From Shewanella sp. OPT22 (GTDB taxonomy: Bacteria; Pseudomonadota; Gammaproteobacteria; Enterobacterales; Shewanellaceae), in assembly GCF_004168585.1 (NCBI RefSeq), contig NZ_PGVH01000005.1:1-64000 (forward strand): a stretch of DNA of 64,000 nt, in the 5' to 3' direction. Shown piece after piece: positions 1 to 8,374 of this stretch. Positions within the stretch are counted from its first letter, which is position 1. Each line of letters opens with the position of its first letter. Under the pieces are notes generated by a model, which was not told the DNA's origin, searched no databases, and saw only the letters and a program-made list of their open reading frames with translations. The position numbers were made by a program, and so were the translations under genes.

Positions 1-1
1 G

Positions 2-88
2 CGTGAAGACAGGAAATATCACAGGTGGGTCAAACCTAAGCCAAAGAAGTACCCTTTGAATAGAAAAAATGCCAATCAGCTTAACTGA
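2..88 (+). other. Possible 3' end of a gene cut by the window edge
   Basis: One frame is open from base 2 to a TGA at 86-88 and reads as a very basic tail rich in Lys, Arg and Pro. It could be the C-terminus of a protein that starts outside the window. A second frame is open from base 3 to a stop at 57-59. Neither is long enough to recognise, so this may be non-coding. Confidence 0.15.
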
Positions 89-97
89 CTGGCATTA
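62..97 (-). terminator. Rho-independent terminator of the signal peptidase gene
   Basis: Read on the minus strand, an 11-bp stem (ATGCCAGTCAG pairing with CTGATTGGCAT, one G-U pair) with a short TTAAG loop is followed by six T. It lies about 35 bases after the stop codon of the signal peptidase gene. Confidence 0.75.
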
Positions 98-128
98 GAC
101 TCTATGTCAGCTTTTTTATTGTTACCTA

Positions 129-788
129 TCAGCCATTGAATAACGAATGAAAAAAGCGTTCTTTTCTTGGTAAATAGTAATTATCATAATTTAATGACAT
201 CACTACAGATTCAGCGCTACCAATAATTTCGCTTCGAGGTACAAAACCAATGACTCTGGAGTCTGCACTGTGATCTCGGTTATCACCTAGTGCTAGGTAA
301 TGTCCCTCAGGTACAGTAACTTCTCTAAAACTCGCTAAAGATGACGGCGTTTCAGACAAGCGCACTTGATGCTTAAGACCAAGTAAGTTTTCAATTTCAT
401 CGCTCGATACTGCATTGCTCGAAATCTTCTGATAATCAAGTTGTTCACCATTGATGGTGAGTTGATTATGACTTAACACAACTCTGTCACCTGGTATACC
501 AATCACTCTTTTGATTAATCGATTCTTTGCTGCTTTAGAGTCAAAAACGATGATGTCACCACGTGTAGGATTTGAAACTTTATAGAGTGAGATGTGTGTG
601 AAAGGCACTCGTACATCGTAGGCCATTTTGTTGGTATAAATTCGATCACCTTCAAGAATTGTGGGCTTCATGGAGCCTGTTGGCACTGTATACCAATCGG
701 CGACCGCACTACGAAACACACTCATCAATACCAAGAACAACAATAGTGATTTATTTTCTTTTAATGACTTGATTAACCAACGTTTCAT
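129..788 (-). CDS. lepB: Signal peptidase I (LepB family), secondary copy
   Basis: This inner-membrane serine protease removes signal peptides from exported proteins. The 219-aa protein has an N-terminal membrane anchor at about residues 15-30. The catalytic Ser39 sits in a PTGSMKPTI motif, the general-base Lys93 in RLIKRVIG, and the conserved GDNRDHSADSR box at 168-178. E. coli LepB is about 324 aa with two anchors, so this is the short single-anchor form. It stands alone, not beside lepA/rnc/era, which suggests a second copy with a specialised or accessory role (inference). A terminator follows it. The family call is firm; the copy's specific substrates are unknown. Confidence 0.93.
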   Translation of the reverse strand: MKRWLIKSLKENKSLLLFLVLMSVFRSAVADWYTVPTGSMKPTILEGDRIYTNKMAYDVRVPFTHISLYKVSNPTRGDIIVFDSKAAKNRLIKRVIGIPGDRVVLSHNQLTINGEQLDYQKISSNAVSSDEIENLLGLKHQVRLSETPSSLASFREVTVPEGHYLALGDNRDHSADSRVIGFVPRSEIIGSAESVVMSLNYDNYYLPRKERFFHSLFNG

Positions 789-884
789 AAAGTTCCTTCT
801 TACTTACAGTCAAAATAATTTTTTATACTGTGTATGTAGACGACACTCCCTTACTAAGGTTCATATTCAAATGTAACTTGATGT

Positions 885-2015
885 TTATATCAGTGTTTCA
901 AACCGCCCACTTTGATACATTCCCATAATGAATCCCGTACTGCCTCCTATCGCCCCTATACACCAGCCCATCAAGCATCCTATTTTTTCTTTTCTAAGCT
1001 GCTTTTCAATTTGAGTTGACGATAAGCCTAATTGATTTTGTATCCTCGCCGCATTAGTTCGATAAAGCACAGAGACAAATCGATTAATACCAAAAATCAC
1101 CACAAGATAAGCTAAACAGGGAAGTAACCACCCTTCACTGACAGAATAACTCGCCACCAGTAAAAATGTGCTGAACACCAAAAATAGATTTTGCGCTTTT
1201 CTATTTTTTTCAAGCAAAGCAATATCTTTGGGATTATCAAACTTTGCAATGGCTTTTTTGGCCACCGTATTGCTGACAAAAATTGCGATTAGTCCGCCAA
1301 CAAACGCACCGCCTAATATTGATATTACTTTTAACAACCAATGGCTTTGTGATGATGCTGCAACACCTATGCTGGCAGCTGCGGTTGGCGAAGCTGTCAT
1401 GGCTGCAATCGCAATGGTCGATGAAATACCTAGCGGGGCCGATGACAAAATAACTTTACCGTACTGAGAGAGTACCTTCTCTTTTAAATGCTCTCTGACT
1501 CGTTGCAAACGCTTACGAACTAATACTTCACTGATATCTAATAATTCAGCTACAACTTTAGTGCTTTGATCTTCGCGATAATACAACACCACAATCTCAC
1601 GACTTTCGTCTGGTAATTGCTCAAGTAAATGACTAATCAAATGGCTTTGCTGTTCTTTTATCAATGATAAATCATGAGCATGGCTATCGTCATATACTTG
1701 ATTAAGCATCTCATCTACATTCTCAGCGTCTAACTTACGACGAGCCACCATACCTAAATCACGTACATGATTGATGGCTGTGTACCTTGTTAATTGCCTG
1801 ACCCATGGCAAAATACTGCTATTGCTTTTCAGCTCATCAATCTTTTGCCACACTTTAATAAAGACTTGTTGGGTTACATCCTCGCTGTAGGCTACATCTC
1901 TGGTTATCGCCAAAGCGATTGAGTTCACAGTATTAGTGAGCTCTTTTACTAAAACTGGAAAGGCTTTTTTATCCCCAGATTTGATGCGCTCGACTATGGG
2001 TTCCAGTTGCAACAT
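885..2015 (-). CDS. ECF-like sigma-70 factor with C-terminal membrane domain
   Basis: This 376-aa protein would direct RNA polymerase to a special set of promoters. Its first ~85 residues look like sigma region 2 (helix around EDVTQQVFIKVWQ), and ~125-185 like region 4 (LPDESREIVVLYYRED followed by a helix-turn-helix). From ~200 to the end are hydrophobic segments, including one around SILGGAFVGGLIAIFV and others near 280-310 and 345-365. The tail may tether or gate the factor at the membrane (inference). I chose the ATG at 2015 over an upstream in-frame codon because an AGAGGG ribosome site precedes it. It also overlaps the hydrolase stop by one base (TAATG), so the two genes are translationally coupled. 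Confidence 0.82.
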   Translation of the reverse strand: MLQLEPIVERIKSGDKKAFPVLVKELTNTVNSIALAITRDVAYSEDVTQQVFIKVWQKIDELKSNSSILPWVRQLTRYTAINHVRDLGMVARRKLDAENVDEMLNQVYDDSHAHDLSLIKEQQSHLISHLLEQLPDESREIVVLYYREDQSTKVVAELLDISEVLVRKRLQRVREHLKEKVLSQYGKVILSSAPLGISSTIAIAAMTASPTAAASIGVAASSQSHWLLKVISILGGAFVGGLIAIFVSNTVAKKAIAKFDNPKDIALLEKNRKAQNLFLVFSTFLLVASYSVSEGWLLPCLAYLVVIFGINRFVSVLYRTNAARIQNQLGLSSTQIEKQLRKEKIGCLMGWCIGAIGGSTGFIMGMYQSGRFETLI

Positions 2016-2896
2016 TATAAGCCCTCTACGAAATCTGAAATTTGTGCTTGTAACCAATGTGGCTCATCCCACATTAAAAAATGCTTACTTTGAGTGTTCA
2101 TGGTCACTTGAGCATTTATCTGATTAACTATTTGTCCTTTGTAAAGGTTTTCCATGGCTTGTTTATCTTTGTCTAAATCAAACCCGCCAGAAGCACCTAG
2201 CAACAAGTAAGGAACGGTCAGCTTCGATAACCCTGGCCTAAGATCAGTCGTCATAACACTGTACATTGCACTGGCTGCGGTTTGAGGGTCGGATTGTTTT
2301 GCCATATTTAGCAACTCTGACACCTTTCCTTGTTGTTTAGTTTGAATATGCGCAGATTGCATTGTCATCATCGCCATCTTATCCGGTGTCGCAGTTTGAT
2401 ACATCGTCCTGATAAGCTGGGCTTGCTGACTCAAATCACTCACTTGAGTTGCATTGCTGCGGCTGAATACAGGACCAATAAATGGCAACCCATCTACCGA
2501 AAGCACACCGATAATGGTGACGTCCTGATGGAGGGCAATATCTAATGCCAGTAGCCCCCCCATGCTATGACCGACAATACTGGTATTTTTTAATTGATTA
2601 GCAGTGATGTATTTTGAAATGTCATTTTTAGCTACGTTATAGATATCCGAAAAGTGATTACATTTTGGGGTTTCACCAAAACCCGCAATACTAACAATGT
2701 GCACACGATGTTGATCCGCCAACTTAGTTGCAATGGGTTGCCAGACTCGTTTATCGCTGATGAAGCCAGGAATCAAAACAATATTACTTTCTTGATTCGT
2801 CCCTAAAGCATCCACTTTTATGCATGATTCATTGGCATTTGTAAAAGCGCTTACGAGCACCAAAGATAAAGCGATGACTTGATTAATAACGTTCAT
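2015..2896 (-). CDS. Secreted alpha/beta hydrolase, coupled to the sigma factor
   Basis: A 293-aa protein with an N-terminal signal peptide (about 1-22) and an alpha/beta hydrolase fold. The nucleophile elbow is GHSMGG with Ser111. The oxyanion region is LIPGFISD near residue 41, and a C-terminal His near 273 (SKHFLMWDE) likely completes the triad. The substrate is unknown; esterase or lipase-type activity is the family expectation. It is the first gene of a two-gene operon, and its stop overlaps the start of the sigma factor gene. This suggests that the periplasmic enzyme and the regulator serve one pathway. Confidence 0.8.
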   Translation of the reverse strand: MNVINQVIALSLVLVSAFTNANESCIKVDALGTNQESNIVLIPGFISDKRVWQPIATKLADQHRVHIVSIAGFGETPKCNHFSDIYNVAKNDISKYITANQLKNTSIVGHSMGGLLALDIALHQDVTIIGVLSVDGLPFIGPVFSRSNATQVSDLSQQAQLIRTMYQTATPDKMAMMTMQSAHIQTKQQGKVSELLNMAKQSDPQTAASAMYSVMTTDLRPGLSKLTVPYLLLGASGGFDLDKDKQAMENLYKGQIVNQINAQVTMNTQSKHFLMWDEPHWLQAQISDFVEGL

Positions 2897-3032
2897 AAGT
2901 TTTCCTTAACAGATCATGTTTTTAAATGCGTTATTAACTAAGTCACGGCCAATGAATCATGTGTGACAAATTAATTTAATTTTTTTAAAAAATTAAAAAT
3001 CGGTATGTTTAGAGCGACATTGAGCTGCAGCG

Positions 3033-4043
3033 TTATAAATACGTTTTAAACCAATTCACAATTTCTTGTTGTTGATTGTTTCGATTTTTAGAAAAGTAAT
3101 GATTACCTTCGGGGTAAACCACTAATTTATGTGGGATCTTATGTACATTAAGTGCTGCAGCCAGTTTTTCTGACTGCTCAACAGAAACTCGTTTATCTTT
3201 CGCACCATGAATCAGAAGCACAGGCACATCTTTAGGCAATTGATGAACCCATTTAAGCGTTGATCGTTTTTCTAACTCTTGAAGTTTATTAACAAAATAG
3301 TTTGGAATTCGGTGTTTATATACGTTTTCCATCGCAGGACGAATTTCCAGTCCCCGAACTAAGTCATAATTCCCTGATGAAGCTGCAACGGCTTTGATGT
3401 TACTCACTTCTTTCAAGGCTAAAAAGGTTTGCATTCCACCACGACTTCCGCCAAACATCCCTATTCGCTCAGCATCCGCCCCTACAATATTTGGAATCAA
3501 CTTAAACAACTCAACGACATCATTGACATCCTTACCACCAAACTCATCAAGGTTATCTTCTTTCGTTAATGAACCTCGATATTGACTGCCAATGATCACA
3601 AACCCTTGCTCGGCGATAGGAAACAAACCTCTCATCATATTGGCGAAAATCATCGAACCGTACCCCCCATTTCCGCCGCGGTTATAAACAAGTACAGGAT
3701 ATTTTTTATCTGTCACCTTAGGCTTAATCACAAAGCCAGCAACGTCAACACCATCAACTTTATAGGTAATACTTTGACAAACAAGATGCTTTTTATAGTG
3801 CTCGTATTTATCTTTACCAAAAATCTTATCGAACCCATTCATCGCCCTGTTTAACTTGTCTTTATCGCCTTTGAATTTTTTGTTGTTCTTCTTTTCAATA
3901 AATCCATACCAAGCCTCATAACTTGAAAATATGGAACGAAAACAATCTTGTTGAGTTGTGACTCGCTCATCATTAATGATATCAGCGGCTTGGGTCAAAA
4001 AGCTGGATAGAACTAACGATAAAATGACGAAACTTTTCTTCAC
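3033..4043 (-). CDS. Secreted prolyl-oligopeptidase-like (S9) hydrolase
   Basis: A 336-aa exported protein with a signal peptide at 1-19. The C-terminal half is an alpha/beta hydrolase of the S9/acylaminoacyl-peptidase type: nucleophile Ser200 in GMFGGSRGGM, Asp283 in LLIHGAKDKRV and His315 in YPEGNHYF make a complete triad. The N-terminal ~90 residues are not a recognisable propeller, so this is a short, propeller-less member. It may be a peptidase or an esterase. It has its own promoter region and is separated from the next minus-strand gene by 136 AT-rich bases. Confidence 0.8.
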   Translation of the reverse strand: MKKSFVILSLVLSSFLTQAADIINDERVTTQQDCFRSIFSSYEAWYGFIEKKNNKKFKGDKDKLNRAMNGFDKIFGKDKYEHYKKHLVCQSITYKVDGVDVAGFVIKPKVTDKKYPVLVYNRGGNGGYGSMIFANMMRGLFPIAEQGFVIIGSQYRGSLTKEDNLDEFGGKDVNDVVELFKLIPNIVGADAERIGMFGGSRGGMQTFLALKEVSNIKAVAASSGNYDLVRGLEIRPAMENVYKHRIPNYFVNKLQELEKRSTLKWVHQLPKDVPVLLIHGAKDKRVSVEQSEKLAAALNVHKIPHKLVVYPEGNHYFSKNRNNQQQEIVNWFKTYL

Positions 4044-4193
4044 AATAATTCCCTGTGTTTGTTAATAAAAGATACTGATGTTTACGGGCTCAGTCGAACG
4101 AATAAAATCCTACCATAGCAATTAAGCTATTGATTTAAAAGCTAACAAACTGGCAAACTATAGCGTATAAAAATGACTTCTAAGGATAGAATT

Positions 4194-7100
4194 ATGACAC
4201 TGCTGAATAGGCTGTTTTTGTTTGCTCTTTGCGGATTCATGAGTATTTCTTGTTTTGCTGTATCTCAAAAAGATGTTCCAGCGGCGCTTAAGCCTTGGCA
4301 ATCTTGGGTACTGACTGATGATGAAGATCTGCAGTGCCCTTTCATTAATGGTGCTTCCTACTCTAATAAACAAAATCACATTTGTGCTTGGCCTAGTGAA
4401 CTCAGTATTGATGCTTCAGACACAAAAGCTCAGTTTCAACAATCCTGGCAAGTGATGATTGAGTCTCTGGTTCCATTACCTGGTGATAAGCAACATTGGC
4501 CGACCTCTGTGACAGTTAATGGTAAGAATTGGCCGATAATTAATCATGAAAATAAGCCTCACCTTAATTTGAATCCAGGACATCATCAAATTGTAGGCAA
4601 ACTAAATTGGCCTCAGTTGCCTAAGGTATTATCGCTTGCGAAATCTACTCACATCGTCAAACTCAAAGTCGATAACGACCAGATTGCTTTCCCGAAAATT
4701 GAACGACATCAGCTTTGGTTTGATCAGCAAGCAGAACCGACAACAGGTCAAGACTCAGAAACGTTAGAAGTGGTAAGGAAAATCAGCGACGGCGAACTTT
4801 TGAAACTTGAAACACTCATTTATCTCGATATTTCAGGTAAAGCCCGAGAAGTGAATTTTGGTCAAGTTTTACCACAGGGGTTTGAATTAGCGGGCATTAC
4901 CTCTGCTCTCGATGCTTTTATGAATGCAAAAGGTGAACTTTATGCTTTAGTAAAACCCGGCGATTGGTCGATCAAAATCATAAGTTATGCGCAGCCTACC
5001 ACCTTATCTTGGCAGCGCCCTTCTTCGTCGACCATTTGGCCTAAACAAGAAATGTGGGCATTAGAAGCCAATGAAAAGCTGCGTACAGGAAAACTTGAAG
5101 GTGTAAACCTCACCGATAATAGCCAGGCTGATATGCCCAGTTCTTGGGAAAAACTTCCGAGTTATTTAGTCTCCGAAAACGCAAAGCTAGTTTATGTAAT
5201 TCAACACCGAGGTAGCCCTACTCACCTTGAAAACCAGTTAACCCTAAAGCGCCAATTATGGTTAGCTTTCGACGAGCAAACGTTCACGTTCAGTGACGCA
5301 ATCACTGGCAACATGAGAAGTGACTGGCGGATGGATATGGCAAAACCTTATGTACTGAACTCCGCAAGGGATAATGACGGCCCGATACTCGTAACCCAAT
5401 CTAATAAACATACAGGTATCGAAACTCGTTACCCTAAAGTGAATATTCAAGCTCAAGGGCAACTCACAAAAAATTCGACAATCCCTGTTACTGGTTGGCA
5501 AGACAATTTTGATAGCGTCGATATCAAACTTCATTTACCACCAGCCACTATGTTATTGGCTGCCTTTGGTGTTGACCATGCCAGTGGCAGCTGGTTAGGA
5601 AAATGGACAATTTGGGTCAGTTTTTTAGTATTGATTTGTACAGTCATGACTTGGAAAGTCATAGGGAAATCAGAAGCTATGGTCACTTTTGTGCTGTTAT
5701 TGCTCATATTCCATGATAAAGCAGCACCGATTGTATCGATCATCAACTTTATTATTGCATCAGCAATCTATCGTTTCCAGCCTTTTGAAAAGCTGCAATC
5801 TGTCAGCCGCAATTACTGGGTACTCAGTTCTGCGATCGTATTTATATCCTTACTGTATTTCAGTGCAATACAGCTTAAATCGACGATTTATCCACAAATC
5901 ACGCATTCGCATAATGTGAAATTACAACATGCATCATCGCTTACAAGCCATCCAATAAAACAAACCCAGTCTGAGCAATACACTAAAGAAAGACGTAACA
6001 CCGCAGCATTACAAGCCCGTCCTATGGCCGACAGTGTAGAAAGAGTTCAAGTATCAGGAAGCCGTATCAAACAAGTTGATATGCTCGAGCGTTATCAAGC
6101 GGACACTCAAATTCAAGCTGGAATGGGGGTACCAAACTGGCGATGGGAACAACATACTATCAATTGGCAAAGCAATGTGACTGAGGGGCAGACTTTCAAT
6201 CTATATATTTTGTCAGGTTACAGTTACCTTGCGGTTAAATTAGCCGGGATTATTATGGCCCTACTTTGGCTTGCGGTAGTACTACGAAAGGAAGCTCTAC
6301 TCTTCGTTGAAAAGCTAAAGAATCAAACGCAACTTAAAGCTTCTGAAGCTAACTCAATTTTAGCCATTGTATTATCAGCGAGTTTATTGTCATTGACGTC
6401 AACGACCTCCGAAGCTCAAGATTTCCCTGAAAAATGGATGTTAGATGAACTGCATACCAAGCTCATCCAAGATCCTGATTGTGCACCACGTTGTGCTTCA
6501 ATTAACCACTTACAAGTAGAAACACATAAACAGCAATTGACGTTAACGCTTGAAGTTCATGCAGCACATGACTCTGCAGTTGCTATCCCTAGCTCACCAT
6601 TCTGGTTTGTTCAAGGTGTAGACATCAATGGAAAGAGCTCGAATTTGTTGACCAGAAAGGAAGGTAAGACTTACTTGCCCATAAAACCCGGCATTACTGA
6701 CGTTAAATTAATCGGCACCATTGCCGCAATGGAATCGTTTCAGCTTCGCTTTATTGATAAGCCATTGAACGTTAAAGTTATTAAAGATGACAATTGGCAA
6801 ATTGTTGGCACTCTGGATAACCGTTTAGTGAGTAATACGCTTGAATTTACTGCGGTTTCACCAAAACAACATCAATCTCAGCAATCCCGCTATGCCATTA
6901 AACCTTTAGTTAAAATTCATAGGCGTTTATCGCTGGATAATGAATGGTCTGTCTTTACCAGTATCGAGCGAGTGGCGCCAACAACTGGAGCAATAAATCT
7001 CTCTGTGCCACTACTTGCGACTGAACGAGTACTTTCTGATGGGGTTAACGTTGAGCAGCATCAAATAAAGATAAATATTCCTGCAGGTTCAAACCGTATC

Positions 7101-8279
7101 ACTTGGCGTTCAAAAATCAGTAGAAGTAATGAAATCAAACTCAGTGCCAAAGCTAATTCTGGCTTTGTAGAGCATTGGTCTTTTATCATAACACCAACTT
7201 ATCATGCTGCGTTTACTGGCCTACCCAATGTCATAAAGCAGCAAGACAACAGTGATTACTATCAGTACCACTTTTATCCTCTACCCGATGAAACCTTGAC
7301 CGTTGCAATTGAACGACCTCAAGCGGTAAAAGGAGGAACGCTCGCTATTGACTCGGTGAAGCAAGTATTAGATCAAGGTCTACGCAGTAGCACTTTAACA
7401 CTTGATTTTGCTTACCGGAGTACACAAGGTGGCGAACATACGATTGCCTTACCACAAGATTTTGAGCTTAAGCAGGTTGAACATGATAATAAGTTGATCA
7501 ATATTCAAACTGTTCAAGGCAATCTTACTTTACCTATCTCGCCTAAAGAGCATCGCTATCGAATTACCTTACGATCATCTGCATCTATTAATCCATGGTT
7601 AACGTCACCTGAAGTTAATTTAAATGCACCTATCAGTAATATTGAAACACGCCTTAATGTTGGTTCAGGTCGATGGATTCTTTGGGCTGATGGCCCAACG
7701 CTTGGCCCTGCTGTTTTGTATTGGGGGGAATTATTAGCATTTATTTTAGTCGCTCTCGTACTCACTCGGATACCGTTCTCACCACTATCTACTGTGGCAT
7801 GGATAATTCTCGGCTTAGGGTTAAGTCTGAATAACTGGGGCTTCTTGATTTTGCTTTTTGTCTGGTTTTCGGCCCTGTCTGCTAGCCAATATCGTCCACA
7901 AACATTGTCTCGTTCATGGTTTAATCTCACTCAATTACTATTGTTTGGCTTGAGTGCCATTGTGATACTCAATTTAATTGCCATTATTCCACTCAGTTTG
8001 CTGGGTTCTCCCAACATGGGCATCATGACTTATGCTGGCAGTTACCAACCTCTATCTTGGTTTTTGGATCAATCAACTGGTGAATTACCACAGGTTAAGA
8101 TCGTTTCTATTTCAAACATTTGGTACAAACTGATCATGCTGATATGGGTGTTGTGGTTATGCTTCTCTTGTCTCAACTGGATTAAATGGGCTTGGCATAA
8201 GTTAGGAACTCAAGGTTTTTGGAAATCACCAGAAAAGAGAGTTCTTAACCAAAAAACGCCCAACAACGATAAAACATGA
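4194..8279 (+). CDS. Giant multi-domain membrane protein of unknown function
   Basis: A 1361-aa protein with a signal peptide (about 1-22) and long beta-rich, probably periplasmic stretches. Hydrophobic segment groups lie near residues 465-540, 680-705, 730-750 and 1170-1310. Around residue 616 there is an ERVQVSGSRIK segment that closely resembles the N-terminal plug motif of TonB-dependent receptors of this order, yet nothing else in the protein looks like such a receptor. The ATG at 4194 is preferred over one 21 bases upstream because AAGGA lies 7 bases before it. It is monocistronic with a hairpin after the stop. I do not recognise a function. Confidence 0.75.
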   Translation: MTLLNRLFLFALCGFMSISCFAVSQKDVPAALKPWQSWVLTDDEDLQCPFINGASYSNKQNHICAWPSELSIDASDTKAQFQQSWQVMIESLVPLPGDKQHWPTSVTVNGKNWPIINHENKPHLNLNPGHHQIVGKLNWPQLPKVLSLAKSTHIVKLKVDNDQIAFPKIERHQLWFDQQAEPTTGQDSETLEVVRKISDGELLKLETLIYLDISGKAREVNFGQVLPQGFELAGITSALDAFMNAKGELYALVKPGDWSIKIISYAQPTTLSWQRPSSSTIWPKQEMWALEANEKLRTGKLEGVNLTDNSQADMPSSWEKLPSYLVSENAKLVYVIQHRGSPTHLENQLTLKRQLWLAFDEQTFTFSDAITGNMRSDWRMDMAKPYVLNSARDNDGPILVTQSNKHTGIETRYPKVNIQAQGQLTKNSTIPVTGWQDNFDSVDIKLHLPPATMLLAAFGVDHASGSWLGKWTIWVSFLVLICTVMTWKVIGKSEAMVTFVLLLLIFHDKAAPIVSIINFIIASAIYRFQPFEKLQSVSRNYWVLSSAIVFISLLYFSAIQLKSTIYPQITHSHNVKLQHASSLTSHPIKQTQSEQYTKERRNTAALQARPMADSVERVQVSGSRIKQVDMLERYQADTQIQAGMGVPNWRWEQHTINWQSNVTEGQTFNLYILSGYSYLAVKLAGIIMALLWLAVVLRKEALLFVEKLKNQTQLKASEANSILAIVLSASLLSLTSTTSEAQDFPEKWMLDELHTKLIQDPDCAPRCASINHLQVETHKQQLTLTLEVHAAHDSAVAIPSSPFWFVQGVDINGKSSNLLTRKEGKTYLPIKPGITDVKLIGTIAAMESFQLRFIDKPLNVKVIKDDNWQIVGTLDNRLVSNTLEFTAVSPKQHQSQQSRYAIKPLVKIHRRLSLDNEWSVFTSIERVAPTTGAINLSVPLLATERVLSDGVNVEQHQIKINIPAGSNRITWRSKISRSNEIKLSAKANSGFVEHWSFIITPTYHAAFTGLPNVIKQQDNSDYYQYHFYPLPDETLTVAIERPQAVKGGTLAIDSVKQVLDQGLRSSTLTLDFAYRSTQGGEHTIALPQDFELKQVEHDNKLINIQTVQGNLTLPISPKEHRYRITLRSSASINPWLTSPEVNLNAPISNIETRLNVGSGRWILWADGPTLGPAVLYWGELLAFILVALVLTRIPFSPLSTVAWIILGLGLSLNNWGFLILLFVWFSALSASQYRPQTLSRSWFNLTQLLLFGLSAIVILNLIAIIPLSLLGSPNMGIMTYAGSYQPLSWFLDQSTGELPQVKIVSISNIWYKLIMLIWVLWLCFSCLNWIKWAWHKLGTQGFWKSPEKRVLNQKTPNNDKT

Positions 8280-8286
8280 TATTGAC

Positions 8287-8313
8287 GTTGGCGCTTAAAT
8301 TATTGGCGCCAAC
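8287..8313 (+). terminator. Hairpin after the giant membrane-protein gene
   Basis: An 8-bp perfect stem (GTTGGCGC pairing with GCGCCAAC) begins 8 bases after the stop codon. There is only a weak T tract, so termination efficiency is uncertain. Confidence 0.5.
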
Positions 8314-8330
8314 CATCATTTTACAAAGCT

Positions 8331-8374
8331 AAGTACCTGACGGTAACTCCTTTCAAAAATATCGTCAGGCACTT
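8331..8374 (-). repeat. Short copy of a MITE-like inverted-repeat element
   Basis: A 44-base inverted repeat: on the minus strand it runs from AAGTGCCTGACGATA to GTCAGGTACTT and forms a 12-bp stem with one G-U pair. The same two ends frame a 164-base element at 16387-16550, so this looks like an internally deleted copy. Its outer arm overlaps the glnE stop codon, and it may act as the glnE terminator. Confidence 0.55.

Noticed and set aside
7556-7930. 124-codon open frame on the minus strand
   Set aside because: Antisense to the giant membrane protein, whose frame is continuous and has a good start.
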